A stretch of DNA of 47,528 nt from NCBI GenBank assembly GCA_037969565.1, contig JBBKXQ010000168.1, forward strand, positions 1 through 47,528, given 5' to 3'. The notes under the pieces are model-generated. The model saw only the letters and a list, made by a program, of their open reading frames with translations, had not been told where the DNA came from and searched no databases. This stretch comes from SZUA-35 sp037969565. Lineage in GTDB: Bacteria > Actinomycetota > Acidimicrobiia > Acidimicrobiales > SZUA-35. Numbering within the stretch: position 1 is the first letter of the stretch; each line of letters begins with the position of its first letter. This document shows positions 1 through 7,222 of this stretch, in pieces. A program made the translations under genes and the position numbers.

Positions 1-986
1 GTGGCCGAGAGTCCGGTGCCTTCAGTCGTAAGGAGTGTGGCGGCACCGCACGTGATGGGTGAGCCGCTGTCGGAGGCGCTGTAGGCGACGCTGACGTCGG
101 ACTTGTTCCACCCGGCTGCATTCGCTGCCGGTGTGGCGGTTGCGGTCACGACAGGGTTGGTCTTGTCGATCTTGAAAGAACGCGTCTCGGTCTTCGAGTT
201 GCCCGCCTTGTCGACGCAGGTGGAGCTGACCGACACGTTGGTTCCCTCGCCGGTCGTCGTCGATGAGAGAGGGCAGTTGGTCGCTGTGGCGTCGAAGCCG
301 CCAGCGTCGGTCCAGCCCCAAGTGACGGTGACGTCAGTCTTGTTCCAACCGGCACCGTTGGCCGTAGGGCTAGCCTCGGGGTTTGCCGCGGGTGCCGTCG
401 TGTCGGCTGGCGTGCAGTTTTTGACGGTCCAGTTGATCGTCAGAGTCGTGGATCGGCTGATCGACGAACCGTTTTCGATTATGCCGTTGGCCGTATACGC
501 GACAGTGGCAGTTCGCGGTCCAGCGGCACCCGATGCGGCTGCGGTGATCTGTGAGGTCGCAGTGTCCTCGGTTACTGTCCCCGTGGGTACTGTCCCCGTG
601 CCCGAACCGCTCCAGTTGCCTGGCGTGGTGATTCCGCCGTCTGTGAAGCTCGTCGAGATGCTCGAACCGTTTGGACCACCTGGTGCTGCCGCCGTGACTG
701 CCGCGGTCGTGGTCGCTTTGAAAATATTCGGGCTGCCGTTGGTTGTTCTCACGATGGCTAGCAATGCAGTTCCCGACGCCGAACTGCCCGAACAGATTTC
801 GCCGAGGTTCAATGAACTCGATATGACGGGAGCCATTCCGTCGCCGTCGACGATGAGTTCGTCGGCCGAGGCCAGGGCTCCGGTGATGAGCACCAAAGCC
901 ATGGCCATGGGTGCCACGGCGCTGATGCGCCGGCGGGGCTTGCCCTTGAGCTTGGAGGCCCCGAGAGCCCGATTGAAGAACGACAT
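1..986 (-). CDS. Secreted Ig-like repeat protein (3' end beyond window)
   Basis: The reverse strand is open from an ATG at 986 to the window edge, giving 328 residues without a stop; the C-terminus lies outside. A basic n-region (KLKGKPRRR, residues 12-20) and a hydrophobic stretch at 22-38 ending ALASA form a signal peptide. Residues 42-190 are a Ser/Thr/Gly-rich beta-type region with Cys65 and Cys191. From about 197 two Ig-like repeats follow, each with the pattern GWNK-(T/S)DV-(T/S)V, a Cys, then EGT; the first finishes with CVDKAGNSKTETRSFKIDKT, typical of bacterial surface Ig-like (OmpL47/HYR-type) domains. Such modules act in adhesion or as stalks outside the cell. A purine-rich site lies before the ATG. 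Function beyond surface exposure is unknown. The opposite strand is also open here, but only this frame gives a signal peptide and repeated domain. Confidence 0.85.
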   Translation of the reverse strand, partial: MSFFNRALGASKLKGKPRRRISAVAPMAMALVLITGALASADELIVDGDGMAPVISSSLNLGEICSGSSASGTALLAIVRTTNGSPNIFKATTTAAVTAAAPGGPNGSSISTSFTDGGITTPGNWSGSGTGTVPTGTVTEDTATSQITAAASGAAGPRTATVAYTANGIIENGSSISRSTTLTINWTVKNCTPADTTAPAANPEASPTANGAGWNKTDVTVTWGWTDAGGFDATATNCPLSSTTTGEGTNVSVSSTCVDKAGNSKTETRSFKIDKTNPVVTATATPAANAAGWNKSDVSVAYSASDSGSPITCGAATLLTTEGTGLSA

Positions 987-1138
987 TGTTGATTCCCACC
1001 TGAAGTACCCCGTGGTGTCCCCCTCTGGAACATCCTCCGGGCCGCCACGCAACGTGACGAGGGTGAGTTGTAGTGATCAGACGGCATCCCCCGAAATACC
1101 GGCGAGGCGGTAAAGGTTCTACCGGGTTCAGGGATATG

Positions 1139-1161
1139 GGTCTACCGGGTCCTGGTAGACC
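1139..1161. promoter_or_regulatory. Inverted repeat upstream of the Ig-like gene
   Basis: Two 8-bp arms, GGTCTACC (1139-1146) and GGTAGACC (1154-1161), are separated by 7 bases. A direct copy of TCTACCGGGT also occurs at 1118-1127. The site lies about 150-175 bases upstream of the start at 986 and could be an operator for that gene or a second hairpin behind clpP. No cognate regulator is encoded nearby. Confidence 0.4.
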
Positions 1162-1168
1162 GAGAAAT

Positions 1169-1190
1169 CGCTGGGTAGCGCTACCCAGCG
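1169..1190 (-). terminator. 22-bp perfect palindrome after clpP, probable terminator
   Basis: CGCTGGGTAGC/GCTACCCAGCG is a perfect 22-bp palindrome lying 34 bases beyond the clpP stop codon. Read on the minus strand it forms a 9-11 bp GC-rich stem followed by GATTTCTC, a short T-rich stretch, which fits an intrinsic terminator. Because a fully palindromic site can also be an operator, and similar GGTAG/CTACC half-sites lie beside it, the terminator reading is not certain. Confidence 0.5.
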
Positions 1191-1224
1191 TTCGGTCGAC
1201 GACCACGTTCCGTGACCGAAATCG

Positions 1225-1854
1225 TCACCCGACGGCGGCGATCGCCGGGCGCTCCCGCTTCGCCGAGGACGCCTTCTCGATCACCATGTCGACCAGTCCA
1301 TAGGCCACCGCATCGGCCCCACGCACGATGTAATCCCGTTCGATATCGGCCGAAATTCGTTCGATCGGCTGACCGCAATGTTCGGCTAAGAGCTCCTCGA
1401 TGCGGCGTCGGGCGTGCAGCATCTCAGCCGCCTGGATCTGTAGATCGGACGATTGTCCGCCCGCCTCGCCGTGCGGTTGATGGATGAGCACTCGAGCGTT
1501 CGGCAGGGCCAGTCGCTTGCCGGGTGCTCCGGCCGCCAGTAGAACGGCGGCCCAGCTCGCAGCCTGGCCCACACAGATCGTCGACACATCCGGCTCGACG
1601 TATTGCATCGTGTCGTAGATGCCGAATCCGGCGGTGACCGAGCCACCCGGCGAGTTGATGTAGAGCTGGATGTCGCGCTCGGGGTCCTCGGCGGCCAAGT
1701 GAAGCAGCTGGCCGATGACGATGTTGGCGCTGGCATCGTCGATTTGGGTCCCCAGGAAAACTACCCGGTCAGCCAACAGGCGGGAGTACAAGTCGAAGGC
1801 CCGCTCGCCCCGACTCGTCTGCTCCAACACGGTTGGTACGAGATATCCACTCAC
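1225..1854 (-). CDS. clpP: ATP-dependent Clp protease proteolytic subunit (ClpP paralogue)
   Basis: This encodes a cytoplasmic serine peptidase subunit that forms tetradecameric barrels fed by a Clp ATPase. The GTG at 1854 gives a 209-residue protein beginning SGYLVPTVLEQTSRGERAF, the canonical ClpP N-terminus, and GGAAGGTGG stands four bases upstream. The catalytic triad is Ser100 (GQAAS), His125 (IHQP) and Asp174 (ERD), matching E. coli S97/H122/D171. Residue 101 is Trp, where most ClpPs have Met. No Clp ATPase, trigger factor or second clpP is adjacent, unlike housekeeping clpP1P2 loci, so this may be an accessory, regulated ClpP. An ATG at 1869 is in frame but lies inside the operator palindrome and has no ribosome site. 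Confidence 0.9.
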   Translation of the reverse strand: MSGYLVPTVLEQTSRGERAFDLYSRLLADRVVFLGTQIDDASANIVIGQLLHLAAEDPERDIQLYINSPGGSVTAGFGIYDTMQYVEPDVSTICVGQAASWAAVLLAAGAPGKRLALPNARVLIHQPHGEAGGQSSDLQIQAAEMLHARRRIEELLAEHCGQPIERISADIERDYIVRGADAVAYGLVDMVIEKASSAKRERPAIAAVG

Positions 1855-1864
1855 GAGTCCACCT

Positions 1865-1917
1865 TCCATACTGCAACTTGGAAGTTGCAGTATGGAGGAG
1901 AACCGTCGCAGGCGCAA
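1865..1917 (-). promoter_or_regulatory. clpP promoter with operator palindrome over the -10
   Basis: On the minus strand TTGCGC (1917-1912), a 17-base spacer and CATACT (1894-1889) form a sigma70-like promoter for clpP. The -10 lies inside a near-perfect palindrome at 1865-1896: CCATACTGCAACTT and its exact complement separated by two bases. The inferred start of transcription is near 1883, so a bound repressor would block the promoter. The 14-base arms suggest a dimeric helix-turn-helix regulator; which one cannot be told from this window. Confidence 0.6.
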
Positions 1918-1946
1918 CTCAGCTCTTGCAGGTTGGGGGGTGTTGC

Positions 1947-4478
1947 TCAGGCCGATGCGATGGCGTCGAGCACGTTGAGCCTGGACGCTCGGCGGGCTGG
2001 GAAATAGGCGGCGATGATCCCGAGAACTGCACCGAGCACGATGTAGATCACGAGGCTGACCCAAGGGATCGTGGTGCTCGTGATGAAATCGCCTGGAATG
2101 GCCTTGATGCCGGCAAACGACAGCAGCACTCCCATACCGATTCCCAGCAACGATCCGAACACGGTCACGATCACCGCTTCCCAACGGATCGATGTCCGGA
2201 GCTGGCGCCGCGTCATGCCGACGGCTCGGAGCAGGCCGATCTCGTGTGTTCGTTCGATCACCGACAACGCCATCGTGTTCACGATGCCGAAGAATGCGAT
2301 CACCAAACACAAACCCAGCAGGCCATAGATGACATACAGAATGGAATTGACCTGACCCTCGACCGATTCCTGGAATTCGGTGTTGTCGAGCACGGTGAGC
2401 TGAGGGAAGCCGCCGGTGACCTGCTCGACGGCCGAGCGGGCCGCCTCGTTCTCGACACCATCGGCGTAGGCGACACCCACGAAGTCGACGTTGTCGACAT
2501 TGATGTGTTGCCGCGTGAGGGCCCGATCCATGATCCATTGACCCTCGATGAACGAGTTGCTCTCGTACAGACCTTTCAGGGTGAGCGTGGTCTGCGCACC
2601 GTCCTCGAACTCGACGGCGACCTCATCGCCCACCGACAACCCCAGATCCGCGGCGTCGTCGACGAGCAGGGCAACCCCGTCCTCGCCGACATCGCTCGTT
2701 CCCTCCGCGAGGTCGATGTTGATGATGGCCGAGCCGACGGCGGTGTCGAACGATGTGACCCCGTCGATCGAGCCGTTGACGCTGGCCCGCATCTCGATGA
2801 AGCCGGCGGCCTCACCAACCTCGGGCAGCGTCTGCAGTTCATCGACCAGGACACTCGAGAACGGCAGGCCTTGGCTTTCGTCGAAGATGAAGAGGTCGGC
2901 CGCCACCGCATCGGCCACGAGGTCTTGGAATGTCGACTTGATCGATGAGGCCAGGACCGACACACCGGTGATGAGTGCGAGCCCGATCATCAGCGAGGTG
3001 GCGGTGGCCGCCGTTCGCTGTGGATTCCGGCTGGCGTTGTCGCGAGCCAGCCGCCCCATGGTCCCTTTCAGGGATTGGACCGGGCGGCCGATGGCCGACG
3101 CTGCGACACCGGCGAAGAGCGCACTCAACATCGAGACGCCGACGAAGGTGAGAACCGAGCCGAGCCCGAGGAAGGTGAGCACGCTCGTGGTCGTGCCACC
3201 GGCGCCGGTGAAACCCAGGGCCAAAAGGACGAGACCGGGGATGAGCACGACACTTCCGGCGATGATCCGAAACCGAACGCTGCGCGTCTTTCGGTCTCCG
3301 TCTCGTAGTGCTTCGAGCGGGGAAATAGATGAAGCCCGAATGGCCGGCACGAGTGCCGACAGCACCGTGACCAACGTGCCGACGATGAAGACGACCACGA
3401 TCGTGCGAGCCCGCAGTTCGAGTGGTCCGTCGGGGAAGGCTCCGCCGCCCAGGCTGAACAGCCATTTGAGCAACGAAGCGACGCCGAGCCCGGCGAACAA
3501 CCCAACCAGTGACGCGAAGAGCCCGATCACCACCGATTCGCCCAGAACCATCCAGCGGACTTGAGCCGCCGAGGCACCGATGGCCCGGAGCAAGCCCAAC
3601 TGCTTGGTTCGCTGACTCACCAGAATCGCGAACGTGTTGTAGATGATGAAGATGCTCACAAACAGTGTGACAAGAGCGAAACCGAGAAGGATGTTTCCGA
3701 AAATGCTGATGAAGGAACCGAAGTCGGCTTGGGTTTCGGCGACGGTGACCTCGGACGGAACTACTTCGATGCCGGCGGGAAGAACCGCAGACACGTTGCT
3801 CACGAGTTCGTCGGTGGAAACGCCCTCAGTGGCGGCAAGCACGATCGAGTCGAGCTGTCCCTGGGCATTCAGGAGTCGCTGGGCCGTCGGAAGGTCGAAA
3901 ACAATGAAGTAGGCGCCGGGAGTCGGGAACTCGATCAGTCCGCTGATCTCGAACGCCTCGAGTCGACCGGTCGGGTTCACGACCTCGACCGAATCACCGA
4001 CCTGGAATCCGCCCTGCTCGGCCTGGGCCGAATCGATGGCCATCTGTTGACCGACGGGAGCAACACCGTCGACGAGTGTGAAGGGGGAGAGCTGGCTTTC
4101 TCCGGCCCAGGAAAAGACGAGCACCGGTGGCCCTTGAGGACGAACCACCTCGCCTGCGGCGTCGGTTGTGTAGACCTGTTCGAACCCGCCGATGCCACCT
4201 TCGAATTCACCGACAGCGTCGACCGAAGACACCGCAGCCAGCACGGATTCGTCGAAGCGGAGCTGGTTGTCGCCCGTCGAGAATTCGGGCTCGATGGCTC
4301 GCACGCTGGCGTCGCTGCCGGCCGCGATGTCCTGGCTGAGTTTGTCGAAAACGGTGCGGAGACTGTCGGCCAAGACGAAAGATCCGGATACGAATCCGAC
4401 CCCGAGCACGATCGAGAGAACGGTGAGAAGGAGCCGACCCTTGCTGGCGGCAATGTTTCGGAGGGTGAGTTTCAACAT
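1947..4478 (-). CDS. ABC transporter permease, FtsX/MacB-like with duplicated core
   Basis: This 843-residue membrane protein is the permease partner of the ATPase encoded seven bases upstream. Residues 16-38 form an N-terminal transmembrane helix, followed by a large extracytoplasmic domain to about 250. A first FtsX core of three helices spans about 255-385, then a linker pair of helices at 400-465, a second extracytoplasmic region and a final FtsX core at about 715-840. Both cores carry the family signature, QLGLLRAIGA and EIGLLRAVGM. The duplicated-core architecture is typical of actinobacterial lipoprotein-release or drug-export systems of the MacB/LolCDE superfamily, which use mechanotransmission rather than a channel. 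Substrate is not evident. Confidence 0.9.
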   Translation of the reverse strand: MLKLTLRNIAASKGRLLLTVLSIVLGVGFVSGSFVLADSLRTVFDKLSQDIAAGSDASVRAIEPEFSTGDNQLRFDESVLAAVSSVDAVGEFEGGIGGFEQVYTTDAAGEVVRPQGPPVLVFSWAGESQLSPFTLVDGVAPVGQQMAIDSAQAEQGGFQVGDSVEVVNPTGRLEAFEISGLIEFPTPGAYFIVFDLPTAQRLLNAQGQLDSIVLAATEGVSTDELVSNVSAVLPAGIEVVPSEVTVAETQADFGSFISIFGNILLGFALVTLFVSIFIIYNTFAILVSQRTKQLGLLRAIGASAAQVRWMVLGESVVIGLFASLVGLFAGLGVASLLKWLFSLGGGAFPDGPLELRARTIVVVFIVGTLVTVLSALVPAIRASSISPLEALRDGDRKTRSVRFRIIAGSVVLIPGLVLLALGFTGAGGTTTSVLTFLGLGSVLTFVGVSMLSALFAGVAASAIGRPVQSLKGTMGRLARDNASRNPQRTAATATSLMIGLALITGVSVLASSIKSTFQDLVADAVAADLFIFDESQGLPFSSVLVDELQTLPEVGEAAGFIEMRASVNGSIDGVTSFDTAVGSAIINIDLAEGTSDVGEDGVALLVDDAADLGLSVGDEVAVEFEDGAQTTLTLKGLYESNSFIEGQWIMDRALTRQHINVDNVDFVGVAYADGVENEAARSAVEQVTGGFPQLTVLDNTEFQESVEGQVNSILYVIYGLLGLCLVIAFFGIVNTMALSVIERTHEIGLLRAVGMTRRQLRTSIRWEAVIVTVFGSLLGIGMGVLLSFAGIKAIPGDFITSTTIPWVSLVIYIVLGAVLGIIAAYFPARRASRLNVLDAIASA

Positions 4479-4485
4479 CGTGGCC

Positions 4486-5232
4486 TCAGTCGCCCAGGTG
4501 CTTCAGCTTGTCGAAGACCGAATCGGGAGTGGGCTCCATCATCTCGTCGACGATGTTTCCGTCGGTCAGAAAGAGGACTCGATCGGAGTAGCTCGCCGTC
4601 ACGGGGTCGTGGGTGACCATCACGATCGTCTGGCCCAGTTCGCTGACGGCGCGACGCATGAAGTCGAGGATCTCGGCACCCGTGCGAGTGTCGAGATTTC
4701 CCGTGGGTTCGTCGCCGAAGATGATTTCGGGCTTGGTGGCAAGCGCTCGAGCCACGGCAACGCGCTGTTGCTGACCGCCCGACAACTCGTTCGGACGGTG
4801 ATTGACGCGATCAGCGAGCCCGGTGGTCTTGATGACTTCGTCGATCCAGTCCTGATCGCCCTCGGACCCGGCGAGATCGAGCGGCAGTGTGATGTTCTCG
4901 CGGGCCGTCAAGGTCGGGATGAGATTGAAAGCCTGAAAGATGAACCCCAACTTCTCGCGTCGGAGCAGCGTGAGTTTCTTGTCATTGAGGGTCGACAGCG
5001 CCACATCACCGATGTAGGTCTCGCCGGATGTCAGTCGGTCGAGTCCGGCCATGCACTGCATCAGGGTGCTCTTGCCGGAGCCCGAGGGCCCCATGATGGC
5101 GGTGAACTGCCCCTTCACGAAGCCAACGCTCACCGCTCGAAGCGCATGGACCTCGGTGTCTCCCGATCCGTAGATCTTCGTGGCCGACTCGGTTCGGGCC
5201 GCGAGTGTCGTCGTTCTTTCCTGCAGCGTCAT
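4486..5232 (-). CDS. ABC transporter ATP-binding protein, MacB/LolD type
   Basis: This 248-residue nucleotide-binding subunit has Walker A GPSGSGKS at 48-55, signature LSGGQQQR, Walker B IIFGDEPTGNLD and switch His in VTHDP. The sequence GFIFQAFNLIPTLTA after the Q-loop is characteristic of the LolD/MacB branch that pairs with FtsX-like permeases. The start at 5232 is supported by GGAAGGA seven bases upstream. The permease gene begins seven bases after its stop, so the two form an operon. The first 17 residues precede the conserved domain and are atypical, but no better start exists. Confidence 0.93.
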   Translation of the reverse strand: MTLQERTTTLAARTESATKIYGSGDTEVHALRAVSVGFVKGQFTAIMGPSGSGKSTLMQCMAGLDRLTSGETYIGDVALSTLNDKKLTLLRREKLGFIFQAFNLIPTLTARENITLPLDLAGSEGDQDWIDEVIKTTGLADRVNHRPNELSGGQQQRVAVARALATKPEIIFGDEPTGNLDTRTGAEILDFMRRAVSELGQTIVMVTHDPVTASYSDRVLFLTDGNIVDEMMEPTPDSVFDKLKHLGD

Positions 5233-5424
5233 GCTGATTCCTTCCGTCGCTGATGGAACGTTATGGGATGGTTGGCCTCGTCACGTCCTCTATCGCTGTT
5301 GACGGTTGTCACACCAGCGCTCTGCGTTGAGCCAACCGGAGTGCTCCGAACTTGCGAGGCGGGCTGCCCCGAGGGCTCGCATCGGAAACGACCGGCCAGT
5401 GACATCGTCGACTCGGCGTCCAAT

Positions 5425-5430
5425 TAGGCT
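5425..5430 (+). promoter_or_regulatory. Putative leaderless promoter -10 (TAGGCT)
   Basis: TAGGCT ends six bases before the ATG at 5437. An extended -10 at this distance puts the transcript start at or next to the start codon, which would explain the absence of a ribosome-binding site. The same arrangement, TAGGNT then 6-7 bases then ATG, occurs at two other genes in this window. Confidence 0.45.
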
Positions 5431-5436
5431 GCCCTG

Positions 5437-5664
5437 ATGGCTACTCCTGCTGCAGAAGCGCCCACGATGCAACAACCGCGTTGGCTCGCCACCACGATCG
5501 GTCTCCTGTTCGCCGCTCTCGTGCTCAGCGCCGCCGGTCTCGCCACGGTCGTGTCCTACGACAACAACCCGGCCGAGGCCGTTCATGCTGAGGACGGTGG
5601 GACTGATGCCGACCATTCCGAGGACGGCGGGACTGACGCCGACCATTCCGAGGACGAAGGCTGA
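5437..5664 (+). CDS. Small membrane protein with acidic repeated tail
   Basis: This predicted 75-residue protein has one transmembrane helix at about 17-40 (hydrophobic, Leu/Ala-rich, ending VVSYDNN), followed by an acidic tail made of two copies of EDGGTDADHS and a partial third. The tail contains His and Asp/Glu that could bind metal, though this is speculation. Third-position G+C is high in this frame. There is no ribosome site, but a TAGGCT -10 sits six bases ahead, suggesting a leaderless transcript. It is convergent with nhaA, with eight bases between stops. I recognise no family. Confidence 0.6.
   Translation: MATPAAEAPTMQQPRWLATTIGLLFAALVLSAAGLATVVSYDNNPAEAVHAEDGGTDADHSEDGGTDADHSEDEG
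5590..5657 (+). repeat. 30-bp in-frame tandem repeat
   Basis: Two 30-base units (5590-5619 and 5620-5649) differ at only two positions, both silent, and a partial third copy follows. They encode the repeated acidic tail of the small membrane protein, so copy number could vary without a frameshift. Confidence 0.8.
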
Positions 5665-5667
5665 AAC

Positions 5668-5686
5668 CTCGTCAGTTGCTGACGAG
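5668..5686. terminator. Hairpin between convergent genes
   Basis: CTCGTCAG, a three-base loop and CTGACGAG form an 8-bp stem between the small membrane protein stop and the nhaA stop, which it overlaps. It could act as a bidirectional terminator. No T-tract follows on either strand, so the call is weak. Confidence 0.35.
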
Positions 5687-7096
5687 TGCTCGGCGCTTGG
5701 GCCGCTTGTTCGGAAGGCCGCTCGATTCGGACTCGACCGTGGGCTCCGAACCGGATGTCTCGGCCGGCCGGTGACGAGTCGCATGGGCCAACACGATCAT
5801 TCCCAAGATTCCAGCTACCGCTGAGCCGCCGAGAATTCCGATCTTGGCTTGTGTTTGCTGAGCCGCTCCATCGAGTGCAAGTCCCGTCACGAACAACGCA
5901 ACGGTGAATCCGACACCGGCGATCGTGGCGAGGGCGGCGACGTGATTCATTCGCATCCCGGCAGGCAACGAGGCAATTCCGAGCTTCGTCCCGACCCACG
6001 TGAACAACGTGATGCCGACGGCCTTGCCCACAATCAGGCCCACGGCCACTCCCCACGTGACGCGGGAGCCGATCGAATCACCGAGCACGCCACCGCCGAG
6101 CGGTACCCCTGCATTGGCCAGGGCGAAGATCGGAACGATGGCGAAGCTGCTCAGAGGGTGGAGCGCCATCTCGAGTCGTTCGGCCACCGAGTGAGCTTCG
6201 CGCATGTGGAAGGCGGCGAAGTTGACGTCGACGGCCATGATCTCGTCGTCCTTGCGTCGCAGCCATTCCACCCATTTGCGGGCCTGTTCCCGGGTTTGAA
6301 TCGGTTTGGCCGGGGTGATGAAGCCCAAGAGGACTCCGGCCACGGTCGCATGGATCCCCGACTGCAGCATCGCCACCCAGAGCAGGGTGCCGATGACGAC
6401 GTAGAACGGGATGTACCAGACACGGAGAACTCGAGCGGCGATCGTGGCGGCGAGGAGTACACCGGCAATGGCCAGCCAGCCCCAAGCGATCGATTCGGTG
6501 TACACGATGGCGATCACGGCGATCGCTCCCAGATCGTCGACGATTGCCAGCGAGAGCAGGAAGATCAGCAGTTTCCGGTCGACCCGTTTGCCGAGTAGGG
6601 AAACCAGGCCGACGGCGAACGCAATGTCGGTGGCCATGGGGATGCCCCAGCCATTGCCGGCATCGGTGCCTCGGGTGAAGGCCACGTAGATCAGGGCGGG
6701 CAAGACCATCCCGCCGAGTGCGGCAATTGCCGGCAGGGCCGCCGCTTTCGCCGTTCGCAGTTGGCCCGTCACGAGTTCACGCTTGATCTCGAGTCCGACC
6801 ACGAAGAAGAAGATGGCCATCAGTCCGTCGTTGACCATGGCCTGAAGGTCCAGGTGGTGGCCGTTTCCGAGCTCGAACGAACCGATCTTGAGCTCGACGG
6901 GCGTGTGCCAGAGCGTGTCGTAGCTGTCGGCGAACGCCGAGTTGGCCCACACAAGAGCGGCGACCGTTGCCACCAGCATCAAGATGCCACTACTCGCCTC
7001 GATCCGAAGAAAGCGTTGTACGGGTCGGGCAACGAACTTTGCGAGCGGGGTGGTACTCCCGACGAACGTGAAGTCGGGCGCAGGAGGATGGTTCAT
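5672..7096 (-). CDS. nhaA: Na+/H+ antiporter NhaA
   Basis: This 474-residue integral membrane protein exchanges protons for sodium across the cytoplasmic membrane, supporting pH and salt homeostasis. Family hallmarks are FFVVGLEIKREL at about 97-108, the TM4 Asp157 in ATDIAFA and the paired Asp187-Asp188 in AIVDDLGAI, equivalent to E. coli D133 and D163/D164. About a dozen hydrophobic segments can be traced. It is longer than E. coli NhaA (388) because of a hydrophilic N-terminal extension, a longer loop and a C-terminal tail ending in basic residues. It follows the GH13 gene on the same strand after 126 bases and is probably transcribed separately. Confidence 0.95.
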   Translation of the reverse strand: MNHPPAPDFTFVGSTTPLAKFVARPVQRFLRIEASSGILMLVATVAALVWANSAFADSYDTLWHTPVELKIGSFELGNGHHLDLQAMVNDGLMAIFFFVVGLEIKRELVTGQLRTAKAAALPAIAALGGMVLPALIYVAFTRGTDAGNGWGIPMATDIAFAVGLVSLLGKRVDRKLLIFLLSLAIVDDLGAIAVIAIVYTESIAWGWLAIAGVLLAATIAARVLRVWYIPFYVVIGTLLWVAMLQSGIHATVAGVLLGFITPAKPIQTREQARKWVEWLRRKDDEIMAVDVNFAAFHMREAHSVAERLEMALHPLSSFAIVPIFALANAGVPLGGGVLGDSIGSRVTWGVAVGLIVGKAVGITLFTWVGTKLGIASLPAGMRMNHVAALATIAGVGFTVALFVTGLALDGAAQQTQAKIGILGGSAVAGILGMIVLAHATRHRPAETSGSEPTVESESSGLPNKRPKRRALVSN

Positions 7097-7156
7097 GTCG
7101 AGGTGTTCTCCGGGAGACGAGATCGAACCGCTCGGCGTGACGGTTGATCGCTGTTG

Positions 7157-7172
7157 ACCCGAAGCATCGGGT
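7157..7172 (-). terminator. Weak hairpin after the GH13 gene
   Basis: ACCCGA, a four-base loop and TCGGGT form a 6-bp stem 50 bases beyond the GH13 stop and ahead of nhaA on the minus strand. It has no T-tract; it may be a weak terminator or chance. Confidence 0.22.
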
Positions 7173-7222
7173 TGTCGACGAGGCGTATGAGGTCAACGTT
7201 CGCCAAGCAGCACAACGACCAA

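Noticed and set aside
103..1113. 336-codon plus-strand open frame over the Ig-like gene
   Set aside because: It is antisense to a frame with a signal peptide, Ig-like repeats and an upstream purine-rich site. Its composition (Val/Ala/Pro runs) is typical of a mirrored high-GC gene.
1855..2538. Upstream extension of clpP into the FtsX gene
   Set aside because: The extension is antisense-free but out of frame with the permease coding sequence, lacks ClpP similarity, and crosses the clpP promoter. GTG 1854 restores the canonical N-terminus.
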